From NCBI GenBank assembly GCA_902517885.1, contig CABYDZ010000003.1, positions 1-64,000 on the forward strand: DNA of 64,000 bases. Reading direction: 5' to 3'. The notes beneath the pieces were generated by a model. That model was not told where the DNA came from. It did not search any database and saw only the letters and a program-made list of their open reading frames with translations. Source of the DNA: an uncultured Pelagibacteraceae bacterium. Its GTDB lineage: Bacteria > Pseudomonadota > Alphaproteobacteria > Pelagibacterales > AG-422-B15. Positions 44,957 through 53,580 of this stretch are shown piece after piece; positions within the stretch are counted from its first letter, which is position 1; each line of letters begins with the position of its first letter. The position numbers and the translations under genes were made by a program.

Positions 44957-45738
44957 TCGTTAGACCAATTTGGGTCTCTTTTTTCAAGGAAAGAAGATAT
45001 TCCCTCATTACCGTCATTAAGTGTTAAATTCCTTACCATCTCTGCACTCGTAAAGTCATATGCGTCAGTTAACGGCATTTCACTTTGACGGTAGAAACTT
45101 TTTTTCCCCATGGCAATAACAGCTGCTGATTTATTACAAATATCATTGCATGACTTCTCAACTGTTATTTCTAAATCTGCACTATCAACCGCAGCATTGA
45201 TCAATCCAATTTGTACAGCCCTTTCAGACGAAATAGGTTCTCCACTTAACAGCATTTCCATCATTGGTTTTCTGCCAATTGTTCTTGATACAGCAACTTG
45301 AGGTGTATGACAAAATAATCCAATGTTTACTCCTGGAGTTGCGTATTTTGAATCTAATGATCCATAAGCTAAATCACATGAGGCAACGAGTTGGGCACCA
45401 GCTGCAGTTGCTATGCCTCTGACCTGCGCAATGACTGGTTTACTTAAAGCCTGAATTTGTTTCATCATTGAGGAACACGTTGAAAATAACTCAACTTGAG
45501 ATTTAGTATCATTATTATCAAGAAAGCCTTTTACCTCTTTTAAATTATGACCTGAGGAAAATATTTTATCACTTTCAGATTTTATGATTATAACTCGAAT
45601 TGAGTCATCATGATCAATAGTTGTTAGTTGATTTTGAATTTCTTCCATCATAGGCATACTTAGACTATTTGCTGGAAGGTCATTCAAACTTAGTATAGCA
45701 ACTGAATTTTTATCACTTCTGATGAGAATATTCGTCAT
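44953..45738 (-). CDS. Enoyl-CoA hydratase/isomerase family protein
   Basis: Crotonase-fold protein acting on an acyl-CoA. The oxyanion regions are IFSSGHNLKEVKGF near residue 62 and QVRGIATAAGAQLVASCDLAYGS near 105. The first Glu usual in classical enoyl-CoA hydratases (position of E144) does not show in the second motif, so the reaction may be isomerisation, hydrolysis or decarboxylation rather than hydration. 261 residues. Its start is the base at which the AlaX stop ends, so the two are one operon. Confidence 0.85.
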   Translation of the reverse strand: MTNILIRSDKNSVAILSLNDLPANSLSMPMMEEIQNQLTTIDHDDSIRVIIIKSESDKIFSSGHNLKEVKGFLDNNDTKSQVELFSTCSSMMKQIQALSKPVIAQVRGIATAAGAQLVASCDLAYGSLDSKYATPGVNIGLFCHTPQVAVSRTIGRKPMMEMLLSGEPISSERAVQIGLINAAVDSADLEITVEKSCNDICNKSAAVIAMGKKSFYRQSEMPLTDAYDFTSAEMVRNLTLNDGNEGISSFLEKRDPNWSND

Positions 45739-46451
45739 TATTTAAATCTTATGTTTACTCTTCGGTTTCTTTTACCTTTATTTTCAATTTTTCCAATCTC
45801 TAATCCTTCAATCTCACCCGTTGATTTCACATGAGTGCCTCCACACGCCTGTATATCTAAAATTTTATCATCACCGATTTGAACAATTTGTACTTTGTTA
45901 TCAATTATGGGAGGGCTAACAGCAGCGCCTTTTGCTAAATGAGGGTTATCTCTAAATTCATCTCCAGAAATTTGTTTTGTGAATACAGGAAAATTATTTT
46001 TAATAATTTCATCAATCTGTTGATTCATTGCCTCTTTATCAAGCAAACTCGGGTCAACATCAAAATCAACTCTACTTTTTTGTGCTCCAACTGAGGCACC
46101 TGTAATTAAAGCATCAATCAAACTACACAGAATATGACATGACGTATGCATTCTCATATGACTTTGTCTCAATTCCCAATCAATTTTAATTTCACATTCT
46201 TTACCAACAATGCTCTGATCAATATCACCGTCGACTAAATGAATAATTTCATTTGGAGAATTACCTTTCTGGGTGTCAGTAACTTTATAAATTTGATCTC
46301 CTAGGATGATCTCTCCTTGATCACCCGGCTGTCCGCCTGACTCAGCGTAAAAAATTGTTCGATTTAATTGAATAGAGTTTTGATCGATGTTTGTAACAAC
46401 TGCTTCAGACTGAGTGAGGTAAGCGTCATTGTTAAAAAGTAATTCAGTCAT
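45738..46451 (-). CDS. Alanyl-tRNA editing protein AlaX
   Basis: Free-standing relative of the AlaRS editing domain that removes Ser or Gly from tRNA-Ala. The zinc-binding motifs are HMRMHTSCHILCSL (HxxxH) near residue 98 and ACGGTHVKSTGEIEGL (CxxxH) near 205. 237 residues, without the AlaRS catalytic or C-Ala parts. It is between the glutamine synthetase-like gene (2 bases) and the enoyl-CoA hydratase; the pairing with tRNA-Ala is coincidental. Well conserved motif set, so active editing is likely. Confidence 0.9.
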   Translation of the reverse strand: MTELLFNNDAYLTQSEAVVTNIDQNSIQLNRTIFYAESGGQPGDQGEIILGDQIYKVTDTQKGNSPNEIIHLVDGDIDQSIVGKECEIKIDWELRQSHMRMHTSCHILCSLIDALITGASVGAQKSRVDFDVDPSLLDKEAMNQQIDEIIKNNFPVFTKQISGDEFRDNPHLAKGAAVSPPIIDNKVQIVQIGDDKILDIQACGGTHVKSTGEIEGLEIGKIENKGKRNRRVNIRFK

Positions 46452-46453
46452 GA

Positions 46454-47824
46454 TTATAAATAGAGATCATATTCCTCTCGAGGAACAAAACTTGACTCGA
46501 CATGATCAATTTCACCTTGTTTTGCAGCAGTGTAAAGATCAAGATATTCTTGCCCAAGATATTTTTTTAATAGTTTGGAAGATTGGAAACGCGCTAACGC
46601 TTGGTCCATATTTTTTGGCATATCAATATCAGCTTCTTTATCCGCTCCTTCGTTATTATCAAAATCAACTTGGTTTGATGGGGTCAATTCATTAGTAAGG
46701 CCATTATGCAACCCTGCTAATAAGCATGCTAGGACTAGATAAGGATTAGCATCTGATGAAGCTACGCGATGTTCAATTCTTTTTGCGTCATCTGATCCAG
46801 CTGGTATTCTTAATGAAACATCTCTTCGATTCCAGGACCAACTTGTATTAACAGGAACGAAATTTCTTGTTTCTATTCTTCTGTAACCATTTCGATTTGG
46901 AATAAAGATTGGAAAACTATCATAAAACATTGATTGAAAACCAGCTATAGCACTTTTTAATTTTTTATTTCCGTAACGATTGGAAGTAGCAAATATATTT
47001 TTTTCATTTTCATCATAAACGGAGAGATGAAGATGCATTCCATTACCAGTTTGATCTAAAAAGGGTTTTGCCATAAATGTTGCTTCATAGCCATGTCGTT
47101 CACTTGTCTCTTTAATAATTCGTCTTAATAAAGCAGCATCATCTGCGGCTTTTAGAAGATCTCCTGTGTGCTTTAGATTAATTTCATACTGTCCCGCAGC
47201 AAATTCACTTGAGGCAGTAGTCGCTGGTATATTTTGCATTTCGCAATTCTTGTTAATATCATCAAATAACTTACCGAAGAGATCAAGGTCTGGTATGCCA
47301 TAAACATGTGTTTTATTAGCACCTTCAGCAGGTATTGGTTTTCCAGATTCATCCCTATTTTTGTCTAAAAGATAAAATTCTAATTCAAAAGCAACCACAG
47401 GCTTCAATCCGGTGTTCTTAAAATTCCTCTTAACTTTTTTTAGAATATTTCTGGGATCAACCTCAGATGGGTCTTGTATCACTCCCCAATTTTCTTGCTC
47501 TTTTCTCATTGTGATTAATACCTGTAAGAAGCGTTCATCCCACGGGACTGGCTTAATACTTCCTTTGACAGGAACCAGAACACCATCAGGATCACCATCT
47601 GTCCAACCTAGATTTAGGGTGTTTGTTACTCCTCCTAGAACATCAAGATAAAATGCGGAGAATGGGAGAAGAACGCCATCTGAAAAAATTTTATTTGCTT
47701 CAAGGACTGGGAAACGTTTTCCTCTTACATAACCACATAAATCTGTGAAGATTGCATCGACATATTGAATATTATTGTGCTGACTTAATACTTCATCAAA
47801 TTCAGCTTGTGTAGCAACTTCCAT
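46454..47824 (-). CDS. Glutamine synthetase-family ligase (gamma-glutamylpolyamine synthetase-like)
   Basis: ATP-dependent ligase of the GS superfamily, resembling PuuA, which joins glutamate to an amine. Motifs: VVAFELEFYLLD near residue 141 (metal-binding E-x-E), GMHLHLSVYDE near 263, and PNRNGYRRIETRNFVPV and NRRDVSLRIP in the C-terminal half. 456 residues. No adenylylation Tyr motif was seen. The surrounding genes (Rieske-less oxygenase, amidase, Pot-type transporter, amine oxidases) fit a gamma-glutamyl route for amine breakdown. It is not glnA. Confidence 0.85.
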   Translation of the reverse strand: MEVATQAEFDEVLSQHNNIQYVDAIFTDLCGYVRGKRFPVLEANKIFSDGVLLPFSAFYLDVLGGVTNTLNLGWTDGDPDGVLVPVKGSIKPVPWDERFLQVLITMRKEQENWGVIQDPSEVDPRNILKKVKRNFKNTGLKPVVAFELEFYLLDKNRDESGKPIPAEGANKTHVYGIPDLDLFGKLFDDINKNCEMQNIPATTASSEFAAGQYEINLKHTGDLLKAADDAALLRRIIKETSERHGYEATFMAKPFLDQTGNGMHLHLSVYDENEKNIFATSNRYGNKKLKSAIAGFQSMFYDSFPIFIPNRNGYRRIETRNFVPVNTSWSWNRRDVSLRIPAGSDDAKRIEHRVASSDANPYLVLACLLAGLHNGLTNELTPSNQVDFDNNEGADKEADIDMPKNMDQALARFQSSKLLKKYLGQEYLDLYTAAKQGEIDHVESSFVPREEYDLYL

Positions 47825-47838
47825 TTTATATCCCTGAC

Positions 47839-48933
47839 TTAAGTCAGTCCATTAACGTGATTTTGTAAATGACTTAGATAGAACTTTTGATATTGAACTA
47901 AGCTTGTCTCTAGTTCGCCATACTTTCCAGGCTGATAAGCTCGACTTTCAATACCCTTTTGATTCATTTCACACAATTGGGAGTCTTCTGTTGATGTTTG
48001 ATCCCAAAGAAAAATCATTTTATCAATGTCAACTTCAGCATCTTTGTGAGTAACCCAAAATTGAGTAACGATTGTTTTATTTTGACTAACAGGTGTAAAT
48101 AAAAAAAGAATTACAAATTCATTATTGGCAACAAAGCTATTGAATGGGCTAAAACCAATAGCCGTATAACCATGATCCGGTCCTATAGTTTTAAAGTCCC
48201 CCATTAGTGAAGAGCATGAATAGCTACCATCCATTGTCTCAGACATAATGCCTTCAGGTAAAGGAGTGCGCTCTGCAATTCTAAAATATTTATTAGTGTC
48301 TTCACTGTACTCACCGACAAACAAGCCTTTATTTTGACTTTCAAGTGTCCAATCTTTTATACGTTGATTAAATTCAGGAGACTCAATTCCTGAGCCAACG
48401 CCAGCTCCATAAGAATTACAATACGCCTCTCCATGAACACTTAAATAATCTTTGTGAGTAAACTCACCTCCCCAACAATGTGCACATTCTTTGAAGTTGT
48501 GAATGGTTGCAAGATGAGAAGCATTAAATATAAAGTCTTTTTGAAATGCAATCTTGCCGTCATTAAGGCCATGAATTTTAATATATGGTTCTAGTGGTTT
48601 TATGAATTCTTCAAATGAATATGGTACTTCAGAAAAGTTAACAAAGATTAAGCTTTCATAAACTTTTAAATGACATTTGAAATCAGCTACAGATGACGAG
48701 ATAATTAAATTATTATCTTTAGACTTTTTTATTTCAACAAACCCGCCATTAATTTGGTAAATGAATGTATTGTTTTCATTAAAATAAGATAGATGAGTAA
48801 GAAATACCCACTGTTTCTTGAAAACAGCCTCATAACTTAGATCAAACAATGCTTTGTTGGTAAAAAAAAGCTGATCCATTCCTGTATTAGGGTCTTGGTT
48901 TTGTATAATGTCTTTAATGTTTTGATCAATCAT
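47839..48933 (-). CDS. Rieske-type oxygenase alpha-subunit homologue lacking the Rieske cluster
   Basis: Aligns by eye with the full Rieske oxygenase at 55875-57113: QW at 41-42 matches QW39-40, and YESLIFVNFSE (92-102) matches YQGLIFINLSM, but about 50 residues in between are gone, exactly those that hold the CxH and CxxH iron-sulfur ligands. No Cys-x-His pair remains. Mononuclear iron ligands appear kept: His152 and His160 (NFKECAHCWGGEFTH) and Glu316/Asp317 (STED). 364 residues, open frame. Precedent: NdmC of the caffeine demethylase complex lacks a Rieske domain. Catalysis would need electrons from a partner; a non-enzymic role is also possible. Confidence 0.8.
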   Translation of the reverse strand: MIDQNIKDIIQNQDPNTGMDQLFFTNKALFDLSYEAVFKKQWVFLTHLSYFNENNTFIYQINGGFVEIKKSKDNNLIISSSVADFKCHLKVYESLIFVNFSEVPYSFEEFIKPLEPYIKIHGLNDGKIAFQKDFIFNASHLATIHNFKECAHCWGGEFTHKDYLSVHGEAYCNSYGAGVGSGIESPEFNQRIKDWTLESQNKGLFVGEYSEDTNKYFRIAERTPLPEGIMSETMDGSYSCSSLMGDFKTIGPDHGYTAIGFSPFNSFVANNEFVILFLFTPVSQNKTIVTQFWVTHKDAEVDIDKMIFLWDQTSTEDSQLCEMNQKGIESRAYQPGKYGELETSLVQYQKFYLSHLQNHVNGLT

Positions 48934-48951
48934 GATGTGAATTCAATATAT

Positions 48952-48967
48952 TTTATTAATTAATAAA
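48952..48967. promoter_or_regulatory. Palindrome between the Rieske-less oxygenase and amidase genes
   Basis: TTTATTAA-TTAATAAA, a perfect 16-base palindrome in a 52-base divergent gap. It is centred about midway between the two starts. Because the gap is almost pure A/T, a chance palindrome is quite possible. A TTCAAT half-site like those of the TetR operator sites is at 48942-48947, without its partner. Confidence 0.3.
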
Positions 48968-48985
48968 TTAAAATAAAATAATCGT

Positions 48986-50482
48986 ATGAGTAGTTTAGAC
49001 CTCGATATTTGTTATTTATCAGCTTCTGAAGCACTAGAAAAATTTAAAAATAAATCTTTGTCTCCAGTTGAGCTATTAAATGAGACAATAAAAAGAATTG
49101 AAAATGTAAACCCAAAAATTAATGCTTTTAATTTTTTTCGCTTCGAAGAAGCATTGAAAGAAGCAAAAAAATCAGAATTAAAATATACAGAAGATAAATC
49201 TACTTTGCCTTTGGAAGGTTTGCCTTTAGCAATTAAAGATGAGGTTAATATAAAGGGACAACCTAATAAAAATGGAAGCTTAATCTATAAAGATGTAATA
49301 GCAGAAAAAACTGACGTAGATGTAGAGTCGCTTTTAAGCTCTGGTGCAATAATTCATGCACGCACAACTAACCCAGAGTTTTCACTGACATCATTCTGCC
49401 ATTCCAAAGTAAATGGCGTCACAAGAAATCCCTGGAACTTAGATATGACACCGGGAGGTTCAAGTGGGGGGAGTGCTGCCGCACTAGCGTCGGGTTGTGC
49501 ATCACTTGCTACTGGCAGTGATATAGGTGGATCAATTCGTATCCCTGCTGGAGCCTGCGGAGTCGTTGGTTACAAACCACCCTATGGAAGAAATCCAATG
49601 GGTTACCCTTTTAATCATGATCCGTATTGTGTTGTAGGTCCCCTTGCGAGAACTGTTAGTGATTGTGCTCTTATGCAAAATGTTATGAGTGGTCCAAATA
49701 AAAATGATATTGCTTCACTCAGACCTAAAAAAATTATTCCTAATAAGTTTGAGAGTATTAAGGACTGGAAAATTGCTTATTCACTTGATCTTGGATTTTT
49801 TGAAGTGGATGAAGAAGTTGAAAAAAATACATTGGAGGCTTTAAAAAAATTTGAGGCTCTTGGTGCAACAATTACAGAAGTAAAATTAAATTGGAATCGA
49901 GATGAAGTAAATTCAGTTTGCTTTAGTCATTACGCCAATTCATTTTATGGCCTCATTGCAAAATTTTCAAACGATGAAAAAAAACTATTAACTGATTATG
50001 CAAAAATGTTTGCTGAAGTCCCTGAACTACATTTAAAAGCGATACAGAATAATGAGAAGCACTATCACGATAAAATAGGGGCTTATGTTGGATATGATAC
50101 TATTGAAAGTGCAGAAATCACGGGCCGTATGTATTCAGAAATTGGGCCAATATTAGACAGTTATGACTTGTTTATATGTCCTACAAACTCTTTACCTTCA
50201 ATTAAAGCTGATATTGATATTGTTAATGAAAATCTCTTTATTAATAATAAAGAGCAGAAGTGTGCTGACTTTTCTTGGGTTATGTCACATCCATTTAATA
50301 TGTTGGGTAAATTACCGGTTCTATCTGTCCCCTCAGGATTGAGCTCTGACAACATTCCAACAGGAATCCAAATTATTGCTCGATCGTACTGTGATGAATT
50401 AGTGTTCCAAGGCGGGCATAACTACGAAATGTTAGATCCATGGCTAAATTCAAACAAAAATCGGCCTTTGATTCACCTTTAA
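48986..50482 (+). CDS. Amidase signature family enzyme
   Basis: Hydrolyses an amide bond with a Ser-cisSer-Lys triad. Lys is in PLAIKDEVNIKGQPN near residue 80; the Gly/Ser-rich core is TPGGSSGGSAAALASGCASLATGSDIGGSIRIPAGACG near residues 155-190 (second and nucleophilic Ser). 498 residues, no GatB/GatC neighbours, so not the tRNA amidotransferase subunit. Divergent from the Rieske-less gene and followed by the solute-binding protein gene. In context it might release ammonia or glutamate from an amide, for example from the GS-like ligase product; this is inference. Confidence 0.92.
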   Translation: MSSLDLDICYLSASEALEKFKNKSLSPVELLNETIKRIENVNPKINAFNFFRFEEALKEAKKSELKYTEDKSTLPLEGLPLAIKDEVNIKGQPNKNGSLIYKDVIAEKTDVDVESLLSSGAIIHARTTNPEFSLTSFCHSKVNGVTRNPWNLDMTPGGSSGGSAAALASGCASLATGSDIGGSIRIPAGACGVVGYKPPYGRNPMGYPFNHDPYCVVGPLARTVSDCALMQNVMSGPNKNDIASLRPKKIIPNKFESIKDWKIAYSLDLGFFEVDEEVEKNTLEALKKFEALGATITEVKLNWNRDEVNSVCFSHYANSFYGLIAKFSNDEKKLLTDYAKMFAEVPELHLKAIQNNEKHYHDKIGAYVGYDTIESAEITGRMYSEIGPILDSYDLFICPTNSLPSIKADIDIVNENLFINNKEQKCADFSWVMSHPFNMLGKLPVLSVPSGLSSDNIPTGIQIIARSYCDELVFQGGHNYEMLDPWLNSNKNRPLIHL

Positions 50483-50486
50483 TATA

Positions 50487-50514
50487 TTGACCAACGACCC
50501 TATAGGTGTACAAT
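50487..50514 (+). promoter_or_regulatory. Promoter for the solute-binding protein gene
   Basis: TTGACC (50487-50492), 16-base spacer, TACAAT (50509-50514). A start near 50521 leaves about 29 bases including the strong Shine-Dalgarno AGAGGAAG before the ATG at 50550. The gene therefore seems to be expressed separately from the permease genes. Confidence 0.6.
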
Positions 50515-50549
50515 TTTTCGTATAAATAAAAAAAAGAGGAAGATTAATT

Positions 50550-51638
50550 ATGCCAAAATACAAAGAAATGAAAAATTCTTTTGTAAAAGCTCTGATTGTA
50601 TCGCTATCGTTCGTTTTTATTGCTGGCGTAGCGTCAACAACTAAAGCTTTTGCAGATGAGCCAGGATCCGTATTCCTGTGGGGAGGCTACGATGATGATG
50701 GTCTATTTGGAACATACGCTGAAGAGCATGGTTCCCCTGAATACTCAATATTTGGTGATGCTGAAGAAGGATTGCAAAAACTAAAAGCAGGCTTTGAAGT
50801 TGACTTAGCATGGCCATGTCAAGGTGAAATAAAAAGATGGGTAAGAGCAGGCGTATTAGAACCACTTGATCCATCAAGAATTGAAAACTGGAATGACATG
50901 TTCCCTGAAGTTAGAGACCTGCCAAGCGGCATGGTTGATGGCAAGCATTATTTTGCGCCAGTCGACTGGGGAGATACAACGTTGTTTTATATGGCAGACA
51001 GAATTGATTGGATGGATGCCTCTAATGAAAGCTTTGCTTTAATGGAAGACCCAAGAGTAAAAGGTAAAGTTGGTATTTTAGACTCTGCTGCAGACTCATT
51101 GTTTTTAATGATGCACCATCTTGGAATTGACATCAGAGAACAAGATCAATTGACAAAAGCTGCTATTGACCAAGGTATCGATAAGTTTCGTGAAATGAGA
51201 GATAATGGTCAAATTCGTGCATTCTTTGGAGATACATCTTCAATGATAGAAGCGCTAGGAAACGAGGAAATAGACGTAGCACTTGGATGGAACGAAATAG
51301 CATGGAGTGCAGGAGCAAAAATGATGCAGCCTGCTAATGGCACAATGACTTGGGCTTGTGGTCTTGCGATTGTTAAAGGTGCAGACCTTGATAAAGCATA
51401 CGCAATGATAAATGGTGCAACTAGTGCAGAAACATCTGCTTACTTATTAAGTGAGTGGGGTTATGGACACAGCAATAAAGCTGGCTTTAGCACACTTACA
51501 GCTGACGAATTGGCTGAGCGTGGTGTTGCATCAAACCCTATCGAACATTTAAATAATGGAATGTTCTCTGTGATGCCAACTGACGAAGTTACTGACTACA
51601 TGGAAGCTCAGTGGGCTGAAATGGTAGCTGGCGGTTAA
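50550..51638 (+). CDS. Extracellular solute-binding protein (spermidine/putrescine PotD-like)
   Basis: Periplasmic binding protein of an ABC importer. A signal peptide covers about residues 1-35 (ALIVSLSFVFIAGVASTTKAFA, cleavage after AFA). The body shows the PotD/PotF fold: VDLAWPCQGEIKRWVRAGVLEPLDPSRI, then YFAPVDWGDTTLFYM, and IDVALGWNEIAWSAG. 362 residues, no lipoprotein Cys. Codon use looks more GC-rich than neighbours, as if highly expressed, which is normal for binding proteins. Followed by a bidirectional terminator shared with the converging permease operon. Confidence 0.88.
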   Translation: MPKYKEMKNSFVKALIVSLSFVFIAGVASTTKAFADEPGSVFLWGGYDDDGLFGTYAEEHGSPEYSIFGDAEEGLQKLKAGFEVDLAWPCQGEIKRWVRAGVLEPLDPSRIENWNDMFPEVRDLPSGMVDGKHYFAPVDWGDTTLFYMADRIDWMDASNESFALMEDPRVKGKVGILDSAADSLFLMMHHLGIDIREQDQLTKAAIDQGIDKFREMRDNGQIRAFFGDTSSMIEALGNEEIDVALGWNEIAWSAGAKMMQPANGTMTWACGLAIVKGADLDKAYAMINGATSAETSAYLLSEWGYGHSNKAGFSTLTADELAERGVASNPIEHLNNGMFSVMPTDEVTDYMEAQWAEMVAGG

Positions 51639-51660
51639 TTCACTGCTAATTGACTAATTT

Positions 51661-51698
51661 AAAATAGCCTGTTCTCTCTTGAGGACAGGCTATTTTTT
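51661..51698. terminator. Bidirectional rho-independent terminator
   Basis: Left arm 51661-51676 and right arm 51681-51696 form a 16-pair stem (one G-U) with loop TCTT, followed by T's on the plus strand (51693-51698) and TTTT on the minus strand. It sits between the converging binding protein gene and the ATPase gene. The last codons and stop of the ATPase gene (TAG at 51690-51692) lie inside the stem. Confidence 0.9.
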
Positions 51699-52772
51699 AT
51701 TGAGTAAGGAAATATCGTTTAAATTTATGCTGATAAAGCATTTACCATCTTGAAAAGACTGATTATCAAAATATTGTGATGATACGGTTATAATTTTTTC
51801 TATTTCTTTAGTTTCTACGTAAAATTTTGTCATTTCACCTAGATATGATGTTTGCTTGATTTTACCTTCTAAGCAAATATCCCAGTCTGATTTTTCTTTG
51901 TCAATCATCATTGTCTCTGGACGAACACTGCAAATAACATCTGAGGCATTTTCATTTATATTGAGATTATTTTTTATTTTAAATGAACCAAGATCTTCAA
52001 TGTTAACATTAATATATTCTCCGTCTTTAGACTCCGTCTTAGCTTTTAAAAAATTAGTTTCGCCAATAAAGTCACTAACAAATATATTTTGAGGATTTTT
52101 ATATAATTCGTTTGGAGACGACATCTGCTGAATTTTACCTTCACTCATCACCGCAACTCGATCTGACATACTAATAGCCTCTTGCTGGTCGTGCGTAACA
52201 AATACAAAAGTTATTCCAATCTCTTTTTGAAGAGTTCTTAGTTCGAGTTGCATTTCGTCACGTAACTTTTTATCTAGTGCCCCAAGTGGCTCATCCAGTA
52301 ATAATACTTTGGGTTGTCTTACTAAAGCCCTTGCTAATGCCACTCTTTGTCTTTGACCTCCTGATAGTTGGCTGCTATAGCGTTCCTCATAACCTTCTAA
52401 TTTTACCAACGACAAAACATCCTTAACTCTTTTGATAATTTCATCATTTGTTAAGCCAAGTTTTCTCAAGCCAAACTGAACATTTTTTTCAACATTGATA
52501 TGAGGAAAAATTGCATAATTCTGAAAAACCATATTTGTCGGTCTTTTGTCAGGAGGTAATGCAGTAATATCACTGCCATCAAGTAATAGATTACCACTAG
52601 TTGGATACTCAAAGCCGGCTAATAATCTTAATAATGTTGTTTTGCCGCAACCTGAAGGACCTAGAAGAGAGAAAAACTCTCCCTCTTTAATTTGAAAAGA
52701 GACATCATCTACCGCTTTTACATTTCCAAAATGCTTAGAAATTCCATTTATTTGTATGAAAGAATCATTCAT
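51690..52772 (-). CDS. ABC transporter ATP-binding protein (PotA-like)
   Basis: Powers the Pot-type importer. Walker A GPSGCGKTTLLRL near residue 40, signature LSGGQRQRVALARALV near 137, Walker B VLLLDEPLGALD and switch His in FVTHDQQEA. A C-terminal regulatory TOBE-like part (from about residue 245) begins QNIFVSDFIGETNFLKAK. 360 residues. ATG overlaps the next permease gene by eight bases, so ATPase and both permeases are one operon. Confidence 0.93.
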   Translation of the reverse strand: MNDSFIQINGISKHFGNVKAVDDVSFQIKEGEFFSLLGPSGCGKTTLLRLLAGFEYPTSGNLLLDGSDITALPPDKRPTNMVFQNYAIFPHINVEKNVQFGLRKLGLTNDEIIKRVKDVLSLVKLEGYEERYSSQLSGGQRQRVALARALVRQPKVLLLDEPLGALDKKLRDEMQLELRTLQKEIGITFVFVTHDQQEAISMSDRVAVMSEGKIQQMSSPNELYKNPQNIFVSDFIGETNFLKAKTESKDGEYINVNIEDLGSFKIKNNLNINENASDVICSVRPETMMIDKEKSDWDICLEGKIKQTSYLGEMTKFYVETKEIEKIITVSSQYFDNQSFQDGKCFISINLNDISLLNKK

Positions 52773-53580
52773 GTATTTTTATTCCAAATTCAGCTTTCTC
52801 TTTTCCTTGACCAAGGTTTCGCAACCAGAATGCTAACAAAACTATAAAAGTAGTAAACACAATTATAACTGCTCCTAAAGCCAATACATGAGGCAGTTTC
52901 TGAATAAATCTCATTTGAGCCCACATATACATAGGCAATGTTGCATCGCTTCCAGTTAAGAAGAATGCCAGAACAAATTCATCAAATGAAATTATAAAAC
53001 TCAATAAAAGTGAAGCTATTATGCCTGGTAGATATAATGGAAGAGATACTCTGTAAAATGTCCCCCAGGCGTTTTCCCCAAGGTCTCTTGATGCTTCCTC
53101 TAGTGAGAAATCAAAACCTTCTATGCGAGCAATTAAAATAAGCATTGCAAATGGAGTGCAAAAAAGAATATGTCCTAAAGTTACCGGTACAAGTCCTAAT
53201 TTAAAACCAAGACTTAACCAAATAACAAGTATTGCAACTGCTAAAATAATTTCAGGGATTAAAAAAGGAATCATAATAGCCCCATAAGAAATATTTTGCC
53301 CTCTGAATTTATATCGTGCGAATGCTTTGGCTGCAAAAAGAGCAATTGTTGTGCTGACGACACTTGCAACTACACCTACTTTGATACTAGCCCAAAGAGC
53401 TTTATGTAAATTTGTTTTGGCCCACATTTCTTCATAATGCTCTGTTGTAAATCCTGAGAGTGGAAATGACATATAATTTGCGTCATTAAAACTAAATATT
53501 GGCAAGAATAAAACAGGTATATATAAAAATGCAAAATACAGTAATGTGTAGATTAACAGTGTATTGTTTTTTTGTTCCAC
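52765..53580 (-). CDS. ABC transporter permease (PotC-like)
   Basis: Inner-membrane permease with six hydrophobic helices. EAA loop for ATPase contact: EEASRDLGENAWGTFYRVSLPLYLPGIIASLLL near residues 160-190. A first helix is at residues 7-30. 271 residues. Immediately follows the PotB-like gene (stop and start abut at 53580-53581), together forming the channel for the PotD-like binding protein on the other side of the terminator. Confidence 0.9.
   Translation of the reverse strand: MEQKNNTLLIYTLLYFAFLYIPVLFLPIFSFNDANYMSFPLSGFTTEHYEEMWAKTNLHKALWASIKVGVVASVVSTTIALFAAKAFARYKFRGQNISYGAIMIPFLIPEIILAVAILVIWLSLGFKLGLVPVTLGHILFCTPFAMLILIARIEGFDFSLEEASRDLGENAWGTFYRVSLPLYLPGIIASLLLSFIISFDEFVLAFFLTGSDATLPMYMWAQMRFIQKLPHVLALGAVIIVFTTFIVLLAFWLRNLGQGKEKAEFGIKIHE

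Noticed and set aside
46454-47824. Main glutamine synthetase glnA
   Set aside because: Sequence features and neighbours fit the PuuA/GlnA-like ligase group, and no adenylylation-site motif was seen.
47834-47847. Perfect palindrome CTGACTT-AAGTCAG
   Set aside because: It overlaps the stop codon of the Rieske-less gene inside a 14-base gap and is not repeated at other promoters of the island; probably chance.
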